DNA of 64,000 nt, taken from assembly GCA_964501335.1 (NCBI GenBank), contig CAZCTC010000025.1, positions 1-64,000 of the forward strand, read 5' to 3'. The position numbers and the translations under genes are program-made. Source of the DNA: CAZCTC01 sp964501335 (GTDB lineage Bacteria > Chloroflexota > Anaerolineae > B4-G1 > SLSP01). The notes under the pieces are model-generated. The model was given only the letters and a program-made list of their open reading frames with translations, was not told the DNA's origin and ran no database searches. Below, piece by piece: positions 1 through 8,814 of the stretch (position 1 is its first letter; each line of letters begins with the position of its first letter).

Positions 1-48
1 CTTACTCCCGACTCATGGTCGGGATTGGTTAGTTTGTCTAGATCCGAG

Positions 49-100
49 TTCTGAAAGCCGCCGAAAATATGTTTTTTTCCCAGACTAACCGCACAGGTCG
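49..100 (-). repeat. Truncated copy of the intergenic hairpin repeat
   Basis: Reverse-oriented fragment. The conserved head (ACCGCACAGGTCG at 88-100 on this strand), the poly-A/T spacer and one hairpin arm (GCCGCCGAAAATATG) are present. The other arm and the tail are missing left of about position 49. Confidence 0.65.
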
Positions 101-183
101 ATAAATCTCCCAGTTTCTGTTATTTTAGGGATAAAATTCGCACTTTAGCCCAGATCAACCCAAATGCCCCCTGAGCCAACCTA

Positions 184-212
184 TTGACAACCGGCAAAAA
201 CTTTTCTATAAT
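184..212 (+). promoter_or_regulatory. Perfect sigma-70 consensus promoter
   Basis: TTGACA at 184-189, a 17-base spacer and TATAAT at 207-212 match the consensus exactly. It points right, towards the 3' end of the convergent cofC gene, and no plus-strand reading frame follows. It must therefore drive a short RNA or antisense transcript, or be a relic. Confidence 0.7.
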
Positions 213-221
213 AAGTTTAGT

Positions 222-325
222 TAATAAAAAAATTCCTCTCCGGAACACGAGTTTAAGGAGTTGCCGTTAGCCGGCGAACCCGGTGTGGTCACCACATAAA
301 ATTCGTCAGTCCAGAGAGGATTTAT
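222..325. other. Structured element overlapping the 3' end of cofC
   Basis: A CCTCTCCGGA-type arm at about 234-243 pairs with a CCAGAGAGG arm at about 311-319, enclosing about 65 bases that hold smaller hairpins (GCCG/CGGC, GTGGTCACCAC). Read on the minus strand, the closing helix is followed at once by seven T residues (about 226-232), so it can serve as an intrinsic terminator for cofC with an unusually large structured loop. Read on the plus strand, it starts just after the perfect promoter and could be a small RNA. The right arm lies inside the last codons of cofC. Which strand is functional cannot be decided by eye. Confidence 0.45.
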
Positions 326-926
326 TTTGCCACAAATCCGGTTCTACCAACCCCAGATCTTCCGGAAAGTCCACATCCTGCCCCCATAAAGAATCTTCCC
401 AAAGGATCCGTTGAGCTTTTACCGCCTCGGCGGCCGCACAATGCCGGGCCAGTGAATCCGGGCCAAAAGCCGGTTGGATTACGGTGGGCGGAATCAACAA
501 CAATCCATTGGTCCCGGTATGATGATGATCGGGGACAATCCCTACCGCCGGAGGCTGGCCCACAGCCGCCAGCAAAGCCGCGACACTGGCACCATTCAAC
601 TGCGGCAAATCCCCCGGAACGATCAAAACGCCCTCGGCGCCCGCGTTAACTGTAAAACGGATCGCCCGGCCTAATGAGCAATTCAGTCCAGGAGCATCGC
701 TCTCCAATAAAAAATCGGCTCCCCCAATCCGGGCCCATTTCCCTATAATCGGATCGGCACTCACCACCAGAACCCGCGACAGCGCTTCCACCGCTACCAG
801 CACATCCACCGTACGCCGAAACAAAGCCAGCATCAATCGGGCGCGCTCTGGACCGGAAAGCACACCTGCCAGCCGCGATTTAGCCTGCACTAACGGCTTG
901 ACAGGGACGATGGCCCAACAATTCAT
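306..926 (-). CDS. cofC: 2-phospho-L-lactate / phosphoenolpyruvate guanylyltransferase CofC
   Basis: A 206-residue cytosolic nucleotidyltransferase of coenzyme F420 biosynthesis. In the family it activates 2-phospholactate or, in many bacteria (FbiD), phosphoenolpyruvate with GTP; the product goes to CofD. The N-terminus has the family signature AIVPVKPLxxAKSRLAxxL, and the GTP-binding core continues through VVSADP and VPGDLPQL. The ATG lies 2 bases after the stop of cofD, so the two are one transcript. Which phosphoenol substrate is used cannot be read from sequence. No cofE or F420-dependent enzyme is in the window. The last codons fold into the closing helix of the structured element to its left. 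Confidence 0.9.
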   Translation of the reverse strand: MNCWAIVPVKPLVQAKSRLAGVLSGPERARLMLALFRRTVDVLVAVEALSRVLVVSADPIIGKWARIGGADFLLESDAPGLNCSLGRAIRFTVNAGAEGVLIVPGDLPQLNGASVAALLAAVGQPPAVGIVPDHHHTGTNGLLLIPPTVIQPAFGPDSLARHCAAAEAVKAQRILWEDSLWGQDVDFPEDLGLVEPDLWQNKSSLD

Positions 927-928
927 CC

Positions 929-1900
929 TCAGCCGGCCTTCCTTTTAGAGTACAGATCCGCGGCAAAAGCCAGGACCGCCTGGGCCACAGCCAGCCGTTC
1001 GGGCAGACCGGGCATCAACGTCGGCATGACGGCCGACTCCAGCCCAAGAGCTTCAACCTCCGACGCCTGCCCGGCATCGACAACATCCAGAACAAACCCG
1101 CGCAACACTCCTTGATAATGAGCCGCTACCGTTGTCGCCGCCGGATTCATTCCCAACTCGCGATACATTTTTGCCGCCGGCCCCTTCACGGTTTCTCCGC
1201 CCAGAATAGGACTTACCGCCACCGCCGTCCGCATTGAAATCAAAGCTCGTATCCCCGGAAGATTGAGAATGGGATCGAGACTGACCCAGGGATTGGAAGG
1301 ACAGAAAATCACCAGATCAGCCGCCTCCAACGCAGCCCGGACTTCGGGCGTCGGTTGGGCCGTCTCCCCCCCCTCCCAACGAAATCCCAACACGCGGGGT
1401 TGCCAGCGACGCAAGACAAAATATTCCTGAAACCCCATTTCCCCCTCTTCCGTCAGAACCCGCGTGTGACAGGGATCGTCACTCATCGGCAAAAGAGAAG
1501 GCTTCACTCCCAACGCCCGCGCCAGAGCCCCGGTCACCTCAGTCAAGCGGCTCCCGGCCTGCAAAGAATGCGTTCGCAATAAATGTGTGGCCAGATCGTG
1601 ATCGCCTAATCGGAACCAGGTCGGCCCCCCCAACCGGCCCAAAGCCGCTAAACATTCAAAACTCTCTCCCTGCAATCCCCAGCCCATTTCAGGATTGGCC
1701 AGGCCGGCCAGCGTGTACATAACGGTATCCAGATCGGGGCAAATCGCCAGGCCCAGATGGGTAAAATCGTCGCCGGTATTGACGATAACGCTCAATTGAG
1801 CCGGCGACAAACAATGAGCCAACCCCTGGGCCAGACGCGCCCCTCCCACCCCACCGGCCAGAGCCACCACCCGTAAATCGTTAAACTGAGTTAAATCCAA
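929..1900 (-). CDS. cofD: 2-phospho-L-lactate transferase CofD
   Basis: A 323-residue enzyme that transfers the phospholactyl (or phosphoenolpyruvyl) moiety from the CofC product to the deazaflavin Fo, giving F420-0. Diagnostic segments are the N-terminal glycine-rich LAGGVGGARLAQGL, then VNTGDDFTHLGLAICPDLDT and ICPSNPWVSLDPIL-like residues (here FCPSNPWVSLDPIL). The start is TTG at 1900, with GGAG seven bases upstream; the nearby ATG is followed directly by a stop. It is the first gene of the cofD-cofC pair, and length is normal for the family. CofD and CofC together show that this organism can complete the core of F420 assembly. Confidence 0.92.
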   Translation of the reverse strand: MDLTQFNDLRVVALAGGVGGARLAQGLAHCLSPAQLSVIVNTGDDFTHLGLAICPDLDTVMYTLAGLANPEMGWGLQGESFECLAALGRLGGPTWFRLGDHDLATHLLRTHSLQAGSRLTEVTGALARALGVKPSLLPMSDDPCHTRVLTEEGEMGFQEYFVLRRWQPRVLGFRWEGGETAQPTPEVRAALEAADLVIFCPSNPWVSLDPILNLPGIRALISMRTAVAVSPILGGETVKGPAAKMYRELGMNPAATTVAAHYQGVLRGFVLDVVDAGQASEVEALGLESAVMPTLMPGLPERLAVAQAVLAFAADLYSKRKAG

Positions 1901-1929
1901 GCTACATCTCCTTCAGATTGATATTTTTT

Positions 1930-2034
1930 AACCTGGGCGGTTAGTCAGGAAAAAAGCCCGTATTTTCGCACTGACAGCGCGAAAATAGGCATAAAAAACA
2001 ACGCTCTCCCTTCATCCTGCGGGACGCTAAAAAG
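1930..2034 (+). repeat. Intergenic hairpin repeat, short-tail copy
   Basis: Head CCTGGGCGGTTAGTC, A-rich spacer, then hairpin 1961-1987 with arms TATTTTCGC-CTG and CAG-GCGAAAATA around a single A (one A/C mismatch). The tail goes straight to CGCTCTCCC and TGCGGGACGCTAAAAA and lacks the middle GCGCGTCG block. Confidence 0.8.
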
Positions 2035-2049
2035 CTCCCCACATGGATA

Positions 2050-2089
2050 TTTTTCGCGGCCGCAGCCCGGAGGCCGCGGCCGCGAAAAA
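2050..2089. terminator. Hairpin terminator downstream of the M28 peptidase gene
   Basis: Fourteen-base arms TTTTTCGCGGCCGC and GCGGCCGCGAAAAA flank a short GC-rich loop. The A/T ends give a T-run on both strands. It sits just past the stop of the minus-strand peptidase gene. Confidence 0.75.
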
Positions 2090-2113
2090 AATTTTAAAAC
2101 AGATTTCTTGGGA

Positions 2114-3547
2114 TTAGAATTGCTGTCGCAAAATCAACGGCAGATAAATCCGGAAGATCTCTGTTTCAATCATCACCGGCACGGTAATCGGCTTACCCAC
2201 CACCGGCATAGGAAAATCCGTGCTGGCCACCCGATAATTCTCATTGACCACCAGAGTGCCTGAAATCGGATTCGGCACGAAAACCACCAGGGTGCGAGTG
2301 AGCGTTTCTCCCGCCGTTAACGTCATCCCACTCCAGACCACCACATCCCCGGTTAAGGTTCCCCCATCCGCCGAAAGAAGCGTAGTGCTGACTGGCAACG
2401 TATCGCTGACAATCAACCCGGTAACGGAGATAACATCCTGATTGGTTACCGCAAGCGTATAGGTCACGGCCTGGATCCCTGTAATTCTTGTTACCGGGGT
2501 CGATATCTGAATGCTCAAAACCGGACCATAAGGTAAGGCCAGATGGGCTGCCGTTCCCGCGGCGGCCTGCACCATGGAAGTAAAGTAAGCCATATCCAGC
2601 GTATCCAATGTATCCCCCGCCGTATGATAATAAGGCGTAAAATCGTCATCATCTTCGATCGCCAGAAATGCAGGATAAGCATTGGTCCAAAATGAAGCGT
2701 TGTCGCTATATTCCCCCAACGAAGCATTGATAAAAAGGTTGGGCACCAGATTCAAGCTGTAGGTCCCGATGACATTGGAGAAAAGTTCTCCAACCGTCAC
2801 CGATCCCGCAGCACTGCTCTTGGTATAGATATCAACGATCGGGCTGGAGTCGCTGTTATACCCCACCATATCCAGATTGATTACCCCCTGGATCGCATCG
2901 CCGCGCGCCCGGGCGTCGGCGGCATAGGCGGCACTGCCGCAGAGCCCCTGCTCTTCTCCCGTAAACAAAATGAAACGAACCGACCGCATAAACCGGTAAT
3001 GGCTGAAAACTTCGGCAATCGCCATAACGCCGGCCGAACCGCTGGCATTGTCGTCGGCCCCGGGGGCCCGCCCGGAAGAAGGCATATCGTCCACATGGGC
3101 CGTCACCAGCACATACTCACCCGGATAAATCTGCCCGCGAATCTCGGCCACCACATTCCGATTGCTGATGCCGCAACGGGTCCAGCTGTGATAGCTCGTG
3201 TTCAGCCCCAGCGCCGAAAAGTATTCATAGGCATACTGCGTAACTTTTTGAATGGACGAACTCGCATTGGTATTTCGGGTGGTAATGCTATAGGTTACCC
3301 CCCCGATCACCACCGGATTAACCCCGGCCAGGTTCCCGGTTAATAATGTCAACTGAGGGCTGAGAACTTTCCCCATGATCATAGCAATTTGGGGATTATA
3401 GATCGGATCGGCAAGCTTCGGCTGAAAAGGTGGATAAGGAGCCGCCACCACTTCGGTCGTTTGAGCCGGCAAGGCACTCCATAACAGGCTGAAAGCCATC
3501 ACCAGAGTGAAAATCAGAATTCCCCATTGAGTGTTTTTCGCTTTCAT
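2114..3547 (-). CDS. Secreted M28 family zinc aminopeptidase with C-terminal surface tail
   Basis: A 477-residue exported exopeptidase. A signal peptide occupies about residues 1-29. The M28 core carries the expected metal and catalytic residues: H151 (TAHVDD), D165 (GADDNASG), E198/E199 (TGEEQGL), D226 (INLDMVGY) and H308 (YYHTAGDT). Residues about 345-455 form a DUF11-like Ig domain (VTNQDVISVTGLIVSDTLP). The protein ends in IYLPLILRQQF, the tail shared by the other exported proteins here. The ATG has AGGGAGAG upstream and begins 2 bases after the stop of the M14 carboxypeptidase, so the two form an operon. It probably removes amino acids from peptides outside the cell; exact specificity is not predictable. 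Confidence 0.88.
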   Translation of the reverse strand: MKAKNTQWGILIFTLVMAFSLLWSALPAQTTEVVAAPYPPFQPKLADPIYNPQIAMIMGKVLSPQLTLLTGNLAGVNPVVIGGVTYSITTRNTNASSSIQKVTQYAYEYFSALGLNTSYHSWTRCGISNRNVVAEIRGQIYPGEYVLVTAHVDDMPSSGRAPGADDNASGSAGVMAIAEVFSHYRFMRSVRFILFTGEEQGLCGSAAYAADARARGDAIQGVINLDMVGYNSDSSPIVDIYTKSSAAGSVTVGELFSNVIGTYSLNLVPNLFINASLGEYSDNASFWTNAYPAFLAIEDDDDFTPYYHTAGDTLDTLDMAYFTSMVQAAAGTAAHLALPYGPVLSIQISTPVTRITGIQAVTYTLAVTNQDVISVTGLIVSDTLPVSTTLLSADGGTLTGDVVVWSGMTLTAGETLTRTLVVFVPNPISGTLVVNENYRVASTDFPMPVVGKPITVPVMIETEIFRIYLPLILRQQF

Positions 3548-3549
3548 CG

Positions 3550-6249
3550 TTATCTCTCCCTAAAAATCAACGGCAGATAGAAATAATGTTGTTCAGGCGG
3601 CGGCAAAATATTCAAGGCCCGGGTTGAGGTGTAGGAACCTATCGTATTGGTGACATTTAAAGTCACGGTGAACGTACCCGTCAAGGAATAAGTATAAACT
3701 GGATTCGGCAACACGGAGGTTCCGATCCCATCTCCAAAGTCCCAGAAATAACTGATGGGTTGTGAACCGGTGACCAGACTGGTAAAAGTGATCCCTTGCC
3801 CACTCTGAAGCTTGGCCGGCACCGAAAACTCAGCCGTCGGCGCCAGAGGCTGATGGCAGGCACTGCCCGTCCCCACCAGATTGAGATCGTCAATATGCCA
3901 GCCGTCCGCCGTCAGGCCCGTATCCGAAGTAATGTGGAAACGAATCTTGACATTCGATTGACCGTTCAAGGCCGACAGAGGCACCTGGACCTGATTCCAA
4001 CTGGTATTGGAGCCGGTATAAGAAACAGCCTGTTGCCAGGTTCCCCCATTGATCTGATATTCCACATAACCGAAATCGTACCCGGACTCAAAGGCATAGG
4101 TCTGCCAGAATTGCAACGCCACAGCGGAATATTGAGAAAGATCCAGGGCCGGCGAGGTCAACGCGATATTGAGATTGTTGCCATAGGCACCTCCCGGGCT
4201 GTCGGTCCAGGAATGGGTCGCGCTGTGCGCAGCTTCCGTCGTCAACGCCCAGGGAGCGTTGATAGTCCAGTTGCCGTTTCCATTTTCCCCGTTATCGGCA
4301 AAGGCCGAACAATAAGGTTCCAACGCGAAATCCACCGTAGTCGTCTGGCTGTTCTGCGCCACAATGCCCGACTTGACCAGCGAGCTATGGCCCACCGCTT
4401 CGGCCTGAACTGTAAAAGTCCCGCTGGTAACATACATGCTGTAGAATCCGGTCGCCGGATCCGTTGCCACCTGGAAGGCGCCGGCCTTGACGGTAGCCGC
4501 CAACGGCAGGTTTTCGCCCGCGGACCGGACATACCCCGACAACCGCGGCGAAACCACCGGGTCGACGACATAGAAGAAAATTGCACTGACCGGCCCCCAG
4601 GCCCCCGAAGCATCCTGAGCATGGATGTAGATCGTATGCCGTCCCACAGCCAATCCGGTCGTATTGATCTGCGCCACCGCCGGCTCCACAGTCGTATTGA
4701 ATTGACCGTCCTGCGGGGCCAGAGCATAAGTGATCGGAGTCGTCGTGGTGACCCAGAAGGGCACATCGATAGAATATTCACCGCCTACGATCGCCTGAGT
4801 CGGTTCCGTCCCGTTATTCTGCGCAAAACGGGTATCATCCAGGCTCACCGACAGCGACACAACCGTTCCCGGTGCCATACTGGAAGGCTGAACCGATGGT
4901 GATACAGAATCCGGTCCCGAAGGCAGCAGATACGGAGCCCGTACCACCCGGAGAGTATATTCCAACGACTTCAAATTATCAGGCACGAGTTCACTTTCAA
5001 AAGAGGAGCAGGGTTCAAAGAAATCATCCCCCATCTCGATCGTATACGCGGGCAACCCTAACTCGCCGTAAGCAAAATCATCCGTCGACCCGTCCGTCGC
5101 ATAAAGATCCACCGATTGTTGCGGGGTATAATCGCTGAAATAAGCCACCTTCCGCCCTAAGGTCTGCATCCCCACCCCATTCGGCGCCACGTTCGTGGTC
5201 GCTCCCCAGGGCCAGAGCACCAGACGGCTGTAACTGTGGAGATCGAAGAAAATCCCGCTCGTCGTAAGCGCAGCTGTCGCGGTGATTCCCGGTCCGCGCG
5301 TATCGACAAAAATGGACCGCACATAGGTCTCGACCGCCTGAGTTTCCGGTTCGGAAGCCGGCGAAGGGCCACGATAAGTGTCGGCACAGGCCGTACCGCT
5401 GGAACATCCCCCGCTGCCGCCGCAGGCATTCCAGGAGAAAGAATAGTTCCGATTCAGGTCGGCCCCGCGGGAAGTGGTATTGGCACAATAGGTATTGTTG
5501 TAATTCTTGCGCCAGCTCAACCCGGTTTCAGCCTGCTTCCGCCCATCCGGATTGCTCATAAAAAGCATTTGGACTTCTTGATAGTCCAACATCCAGGTAA
5601 CATCGGGATCGATCCCATAACGCGAAATCAACGATTCGGCAAACCGGAGCGTCAATTCCGGAGGGGCATATTCGCGGGCATGAACCCCGGACATGAGGAA
5701 AAGTATCGGCTTGGGACCGGGAATGGCCTGATTGGTCAGCACCAGCACCTTCAAGTCATAACCGCCCTGATTCTGAGTCTTCAGCCAGGAATCGCCGATA
5801 TCCACCCAGTGGGCCATGTCGGGATGAGCCGCCACGATTGCATCCCCGGCCGCAAAGGTCTCTTCAACCGTACGATAGCAGGTATAACCGGGAATGCCGC
5901 TGACCTGCCCCGGCAGGGTCAGATGCGGCTGATTATAAGAACGGGAGGCCTCGACATCGACCTTAACGGTATGTCCGGTCCGTATCAGCCCGGCAATCTG
6001 TTCCGGACGCAAAGCAACCTTCAACATATGCTGTTCAGAACGCACTTCCCACACATCCAGCTCACCGGCCAGCCGGTTTAAATCAGCTCGATCCTTAAAC
6101 CCGATCCAGACCACCACCGGCTGCGATCCTGTGCCGGAAACAACCTCATCGGGAGGAGGAGGGGCGGCCAGGGCCGGCCCCACCATTCCCCCGAAAAGCC
6201 CTACAAAAAGCAGGAAAACACCGATCCATCGCGGCAACATGCTCTTCAT
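3550..6249 (-). CDS. Secreted M14 zinc carboxypeptidase with jelly-roll and PKD domains
   Basis: About 899 residues, first gene of an M14-M28 operon. A signal peptide (about 1-30) precedes a pro-region and the M14 core, about residues 115-455. Zinc ligands are H191 and E194 (GVHAREYAPPE) and H339 (FDLHSY); N267/R268 (GADLNRNY) bind the substrate carboxylate, and E406 (YTIEMGDD) is the general base. Then follow a carboxypeptidase-regulatory-like beta domain, a MAM-like jelly roll (NGNGNWTINAPW onward), one PKD domain (PISYFWDFGDGIGTS) and the tail FYLPLIFRER. ATG at 6249, one codon inside the longest frame, is preceded by AAAGGAG. It likely trims peptide C-termini extracellularly and feeds the M28 partner. 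Confidence 0.9.
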   Translation of the reverse strand: MKSMLPRWIGVFLLFVGLFGGMVGPALAAPPPPDEVVSGTGSQPVVVWIGFKDRADLNRLAGELDVWEVRSEQHMLKVALRPEQIAGLIRTGHTVKVDVEASRSYNQPHLTLPGQVSGIPGYTCYRTVEETFAAGDAIVAAHPDMAHWVDIGDSWLKTQNQGGYDLKVLVLTNQAIPGPKPILFLMSGVHAREYAPPELTLRFAESLISRYGIDPDVTWMLDYQEVQMLFMSNPDGRKQAETGLSWRKNYNNTYCANTTSRGADLNRNYSFSWNACGGSGGCSSGTACADTYRGPSPASEPETQAVETYVRSIFVDTRGPGITATAALTTSGIFFDLHSYSRLVLWPWGATTNVAPNGVGMQTLGRKVAYFSDYTPQQSVDLYATDGSTDDFAYGELGLPAYTIEMGDDFFEPCSSFESELVPDNLKSLEYTLRVVRAPYLLPSGPDSVSPSVQPSSMAPGTVVSLSVSLDDTRFAQNNGTEPTQAIVGGEYSIDVPFWVTTTTPITYALAPQDGQFNTTVEPAVAQINTTGLAVGRHTIYIHAQDASGAWGPVSAIFFYVVDPVVSPRLSGYVRSAGENLPLAATVKAGAFQVATDPATGFYSMYVTSGTFTVQAEAVGHSSLVKSGIVAQNSQTTTVDFALEPYCSAFADNGENGNGNWTINAPWALTTEAAHSATHSWTDSPGGAYGNNLNIALTSPALDLSQYSAVALQFWQTYAFESGYDFGYVEYQINGGTWQQAVSYTGSNTSWNQVQVPLSALNGQSNVKIRFHITSDTGLTADGWHIDDLNLVGTGSACHQPLAPTAEFSVPAKLQSGQGITFTSLVTGSQPISYFWDFGDGIGTSVLPNPVYTYSLTGTFTVTLNVTNTIGSYTSTRALNILPPPEQHYFYLPLIFRER

Positions 6250-6367
6250 CACAAATTAACTCCTTTCGCAAACATCCTGACGCTGCATTTCAGCAGTCGT
6301 TCATTCCATAAATCACCGGCTTACCTGCAATCCCTGCGCCTGGCCCGAAAAACACACCTAAAAACTC

Positions 6368-6503
6368 CGACCTGTGCGATTAATCTGGAAAAAAAGCCCA
6401 TATTTTCGGCGGCTTTCTGAAGCCGCCGAAAATATGAAAAAACTCTCTCCCCATCCAGCGCGTCGATTTTTACCAAAAAGGCACCTGTTGCGGAACTCAA
6501 AAA
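6368..6503 (+). repeat. Intergenic hairpin repeat (GGCGGC stem), tandem copy 1
   Basis: Head CGACCTGTGCGATTAATC, A-rich spacer and a perfect hairpin at 6399-6436 (15-base arms CATATTTTCGGCGGC / GCCGCCGAAAATATG, loop TTTCTGAA). The tail is CTCTCTCCCCATCCAGCGCG, then TTGCGGAACTCAAAAA. The downstream flank (TGAGCCAC, TAATGAAC) is repeated after the next copy. Confidence 0.9.
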
Positions 6504-6529
6504 CCGTTCCTGAGCCACATTAATGAACG

Positions 6530-6663
6530 ACCACACAGGCCCCAAAAAAGCCCGTATTTTTGCGCGCATAAGAATGCGCGCAAAAATACAAACAAAAAAA
6601 ACTCTCTCCCCATCCAGCGCGTCGATTTTTACCAGAAAGGTACCTGTTGCGGGACTCAAAAAA
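6530..6663 (+). repeat. Intergenic hairpin repeat (GCGCGCAT stem), tandem copy 2
   Basis: About 164 bases downstream of copy 1, with a nearly identical tail and downstream flank. The hairpin (6554-6589) is of a different class: 16-base arms GTATTTTTGCGCGCAT / ATGCGCGCAAAAATAC around AAGA. Read leftwards, the hairpin is followed by GGGCTTTTTT, so it can terminate the minus-strand S8 gene. Confidence 0.9.
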
Positions 6664-6703
6664 CCGTTCTTGAGCCACGCTAATGAACAACCGCACGGGG
6701 CGC

Positions 6704-8728
6704 CTATCTTTGCCTCAAAATAATCGGCAAATAGAACTCCCAGGCCTGAACCGACAGGGAAACCGCCTGCCCCGCCTCGCGACAAAGATCAGCGGCCTGA
6801 AAATGGACTGTATGTGTATGGGTGCGGGTCAGCGGGAAACGATAACTGGCCGTGATCCCGGAAACCGTTGTTTCTCCGCTGCCGAAATCCCAACGATAAT
6901 TCAAAGTTCCCAATCCCCCGGTCACCGCCGCCGTGAAAACAACCAGCTCCCCAACCTTAGGCTGTAAAGGCTCATAGGTAACGGCCGCTACCGTAATCGG
7001 AGTGCAATAAGTCAAACTGATGGCAAGAGATTCGGTCACCCCGACCGTGACCGTAATTCCGGTCCGGGTATGGGTGAGATAATCCGATGCCGCCACCCGC
7101 AGTGAATAGACCGCGGGCTGCAAGCGCGCTATAAAAGAACCGTCGAGGCTGGTCGTAACCACCTGCGCCAGGTTCTCGCCGGTCTGCACCGTGGGCGAAA
7201 AGGTCAGTTGCGCTACTAACGGTTCCCCGGCCGCCCCCGTCACCTGGCCGGCAACAATTCCGGTATCCGAAATCATAAAATTCACCGCCGCGGCAATATC
7301 CAACCGACCCCACCCATAGACGGTATTGGGAATACCGTTCGAACTACACGCCGTGGTGGTAATCGGCAAAGCAGTCGCCGCCAGCAAAGCCTCAGTCTCC
7401 GTCAAACGCCCGGTCAATGTCGGCACCGCCGACCAGAGCAGCGCAATAGCCCCGGCCACCTGCGGGGTGGCCATCGAAGTCCCCGACATCTGGCCATAGC
7501 CCCCGCCGGGCAACGTAGAATAGATCACAGAACCGGGAGCCACCAGATCCGGCTTGATCCGTCCGCTGCCGTCTACCAACACCGGCCCGCGCCCGCTAAA
7601 CCCCGACACCGTATCGGTGTTATCCGTCGAACCGATCGTAAAAGCCGAAGCATAAATCCCCACCGGTTCATCGATAGTGCTGCATCCCGGCCCCGCATTG
7701 CCCGCCGCCGCCACCACTTCGATATCAGCCGCCCGCAGCGTCATCACCACCTGTTCAAAAACCGCATAATCGCACCCCTCATCCACCGGGCAGGTCCAGG
7801 AGTTGCTCACTATGTCCGGCGCATAGGCCGGATTGCCCTGCGCCACCGTTCCGGTAACCGGATAAGGAGCCAGAAAGAACTCAAAACATTCAGCATAAGT
7901 GGCCGGCGTCCCCCAGCCTTCTTCCATATTGCGACAACCAATCCATTGGGCTCCCGGCGCCACGCCCACCGGCTCGGCTTGAGGCACCGTTCCCACCATT
8001 GTCCCCACGGTATGAGTCCCATGGCCATGATCGTCACAGGGAACGGTCGCATTAAAGCCGCAGGGATTCCCGGCCCCCGTATGCGAATTGTTCTCATGGA
8101 TGGCATCATGCCAGTTGTAATCATGAGAAGCGCTCCCCCCATTCCAGCCGCGATAGTGCGGCTGCAAGGCCGGATGCGTCCAGTCATAACCGGTATCCTG
8201 CCCGGCCAGCACGATCCCCTGTCCCGTAATCCCCGCCGCCCATAACTGAGGGGCCCCAATCTTTTCCAGATTCCATTGATTCAACATCATCGCGGTCGCC
8301 GGCTCCACAATGGGCAGCTCATTGTACACGGAGGGATTGGCCACAATACGCGCCACATCCGAACGTGCCGCCAGCTTCTCCACCAAAGCGCGATCGCCCC
8401 GCACCCACAACATATTCACAATGTAAAACGAGCGATAAGAGACCTTCTGTGATTCTAACCAACCGCGCAAAGGAGCCTGCGTGCGGGCGGCCGTCTCCAG
8501 CAAAGTCCGGTAAATCCAGGCCCGGCGGAGCTGTCGATCGGAAAGGCGGGCGGCTTGAGTCAAATCAGGCTGATCCTGCATAAGGACCAAAAACTCAGCT
8601 ACCTGATCGTCGGCAGTGGCAGACCAGACCGCCGGCGCAACCGCTGCACGATAAGGCGGCCAGGTCGGAATACCCGGCGCCCCCACAATCCATCCTACCA
8701 AAGCCACGATCATCCATAAACGTTTCAT
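6704..8728 (-). CDS. Secreted subtilisin-like S8 serine protease with PKD domain
   Basis: Start taken at ATG 8728 (GGAGGTG upstream) rather than the longer TTG frame; 674 residues. A signal peptide is followed by an I9-type propeptide region (about 35-140) and an S8 catalytic domain with the triad Asp178 (AGQDTGYDW), His236 (DDHGHGTHT) and the Ser of SGTSMATPQVAG. The oxyanion Asn is in AAAGNAGPG. A carboxypeptidase-regulatory-like domain (IVAGQVTGAAGEPL onward) and a PKD domain (LNYRWDFGSG) follow, ending in EFYLPIILRQR. Resembles bacillopeptidase-F type enzymes. It would act as the endopeptidase for the neighbouring M14 and M28 exopeptidases. Two hairpin repeats lie directly downstream. Confidence 0.92.
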   Translation of the reverse strand: MKRLWMIVALVGWIVGAPGIPTWPPYRAAVAPAVWSATADDQVAEFLVLMQDQPDLTQAARLSDRQLRRAWIYRTLLETAARTQAPLRGWLESQKVSYRSFYIVNMLWVRGDRALVEKLAARSDVARIVANPSVYNELPIVEPATAMMLNQWNLEKIGAPQLWAAGITGQGIVLAGQDTGYDWTHPALQPHYRGWNGGSASHDYNWHDAIHENNSHTGAGNPCGFNATVPCDDHGHGTHTVGTMVGTVPQAEPVGVAPGAQWIGCRNMEEGWGTPATYAECFEFFLAPYPVTGTVAQGNPAYAPDIVSNSWTCPVDEGCDYAVFEQVVMTLRAADIEVVAAAGNAGPGCSTIDEPVGIYASAFTIGSTDNTDTVSGFSGRGPVLVDGSGRIKPDLVAPGSVIYSTLPGGGYGQMSGTSMATPQVAGAIALLWSAVPTLTGRLTETEALLAATALPITTTACSSNGIPNTVYGWGRLDIAAAVNFMISDTGIVAGQVTGAAGEPLVAQLTFSPTVQTGENLAQVVTTSLDGSFIARLQPAVYSLRVAASDYLTHTRTGITVTVGVTESLAISLTYCTPITVAAVTYEPLQPKVGELVVFTAAVTGGLGTLNYRWDFGSGETTVSGITASYRFPLTRTHTHTVHFQAADLCREAGQAVSLSVQAWEFYLPIILRQR

Positions 8729-8814
8729 GCCCACCTCCGAAGTCCATTTTACACCCGGAGTTCGGGGAGCCCAAACGGGCAAATTTCAACCCGTGAAGTT
8801 GGGCCATACCGGCT

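Noticed and set aside
222..325. tRNA-like (GGGTTCG T-arm appearance) or SRP RNA at the left edge
   Set aside because: No acceptor, anticodon or D-arm pairing in register, and the SRP GNAR/AGCAG signature is absent.
3796..4902. Long plus-strand frame (368 codons) opposite the M14 gene
   Set aside because: Arg/Pro/Gly/His-rich composition typical of an antisense shadow; the minus-strand gene has full M14 motifs.
6368..6663. Possible CRISPR array
   Set aside because: The repeats are long, few, in both orientations and scattered, with no short regular spacers and no cas gene.
6321..6785. Minus-strand frame of 154 codons across two hairpin repeats, and similar frames at 8595-9137 and 46043-46465
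   Set aside because: They read through the repeat hairpins; the same translated phrases recur only because the DNA repeat recurs.
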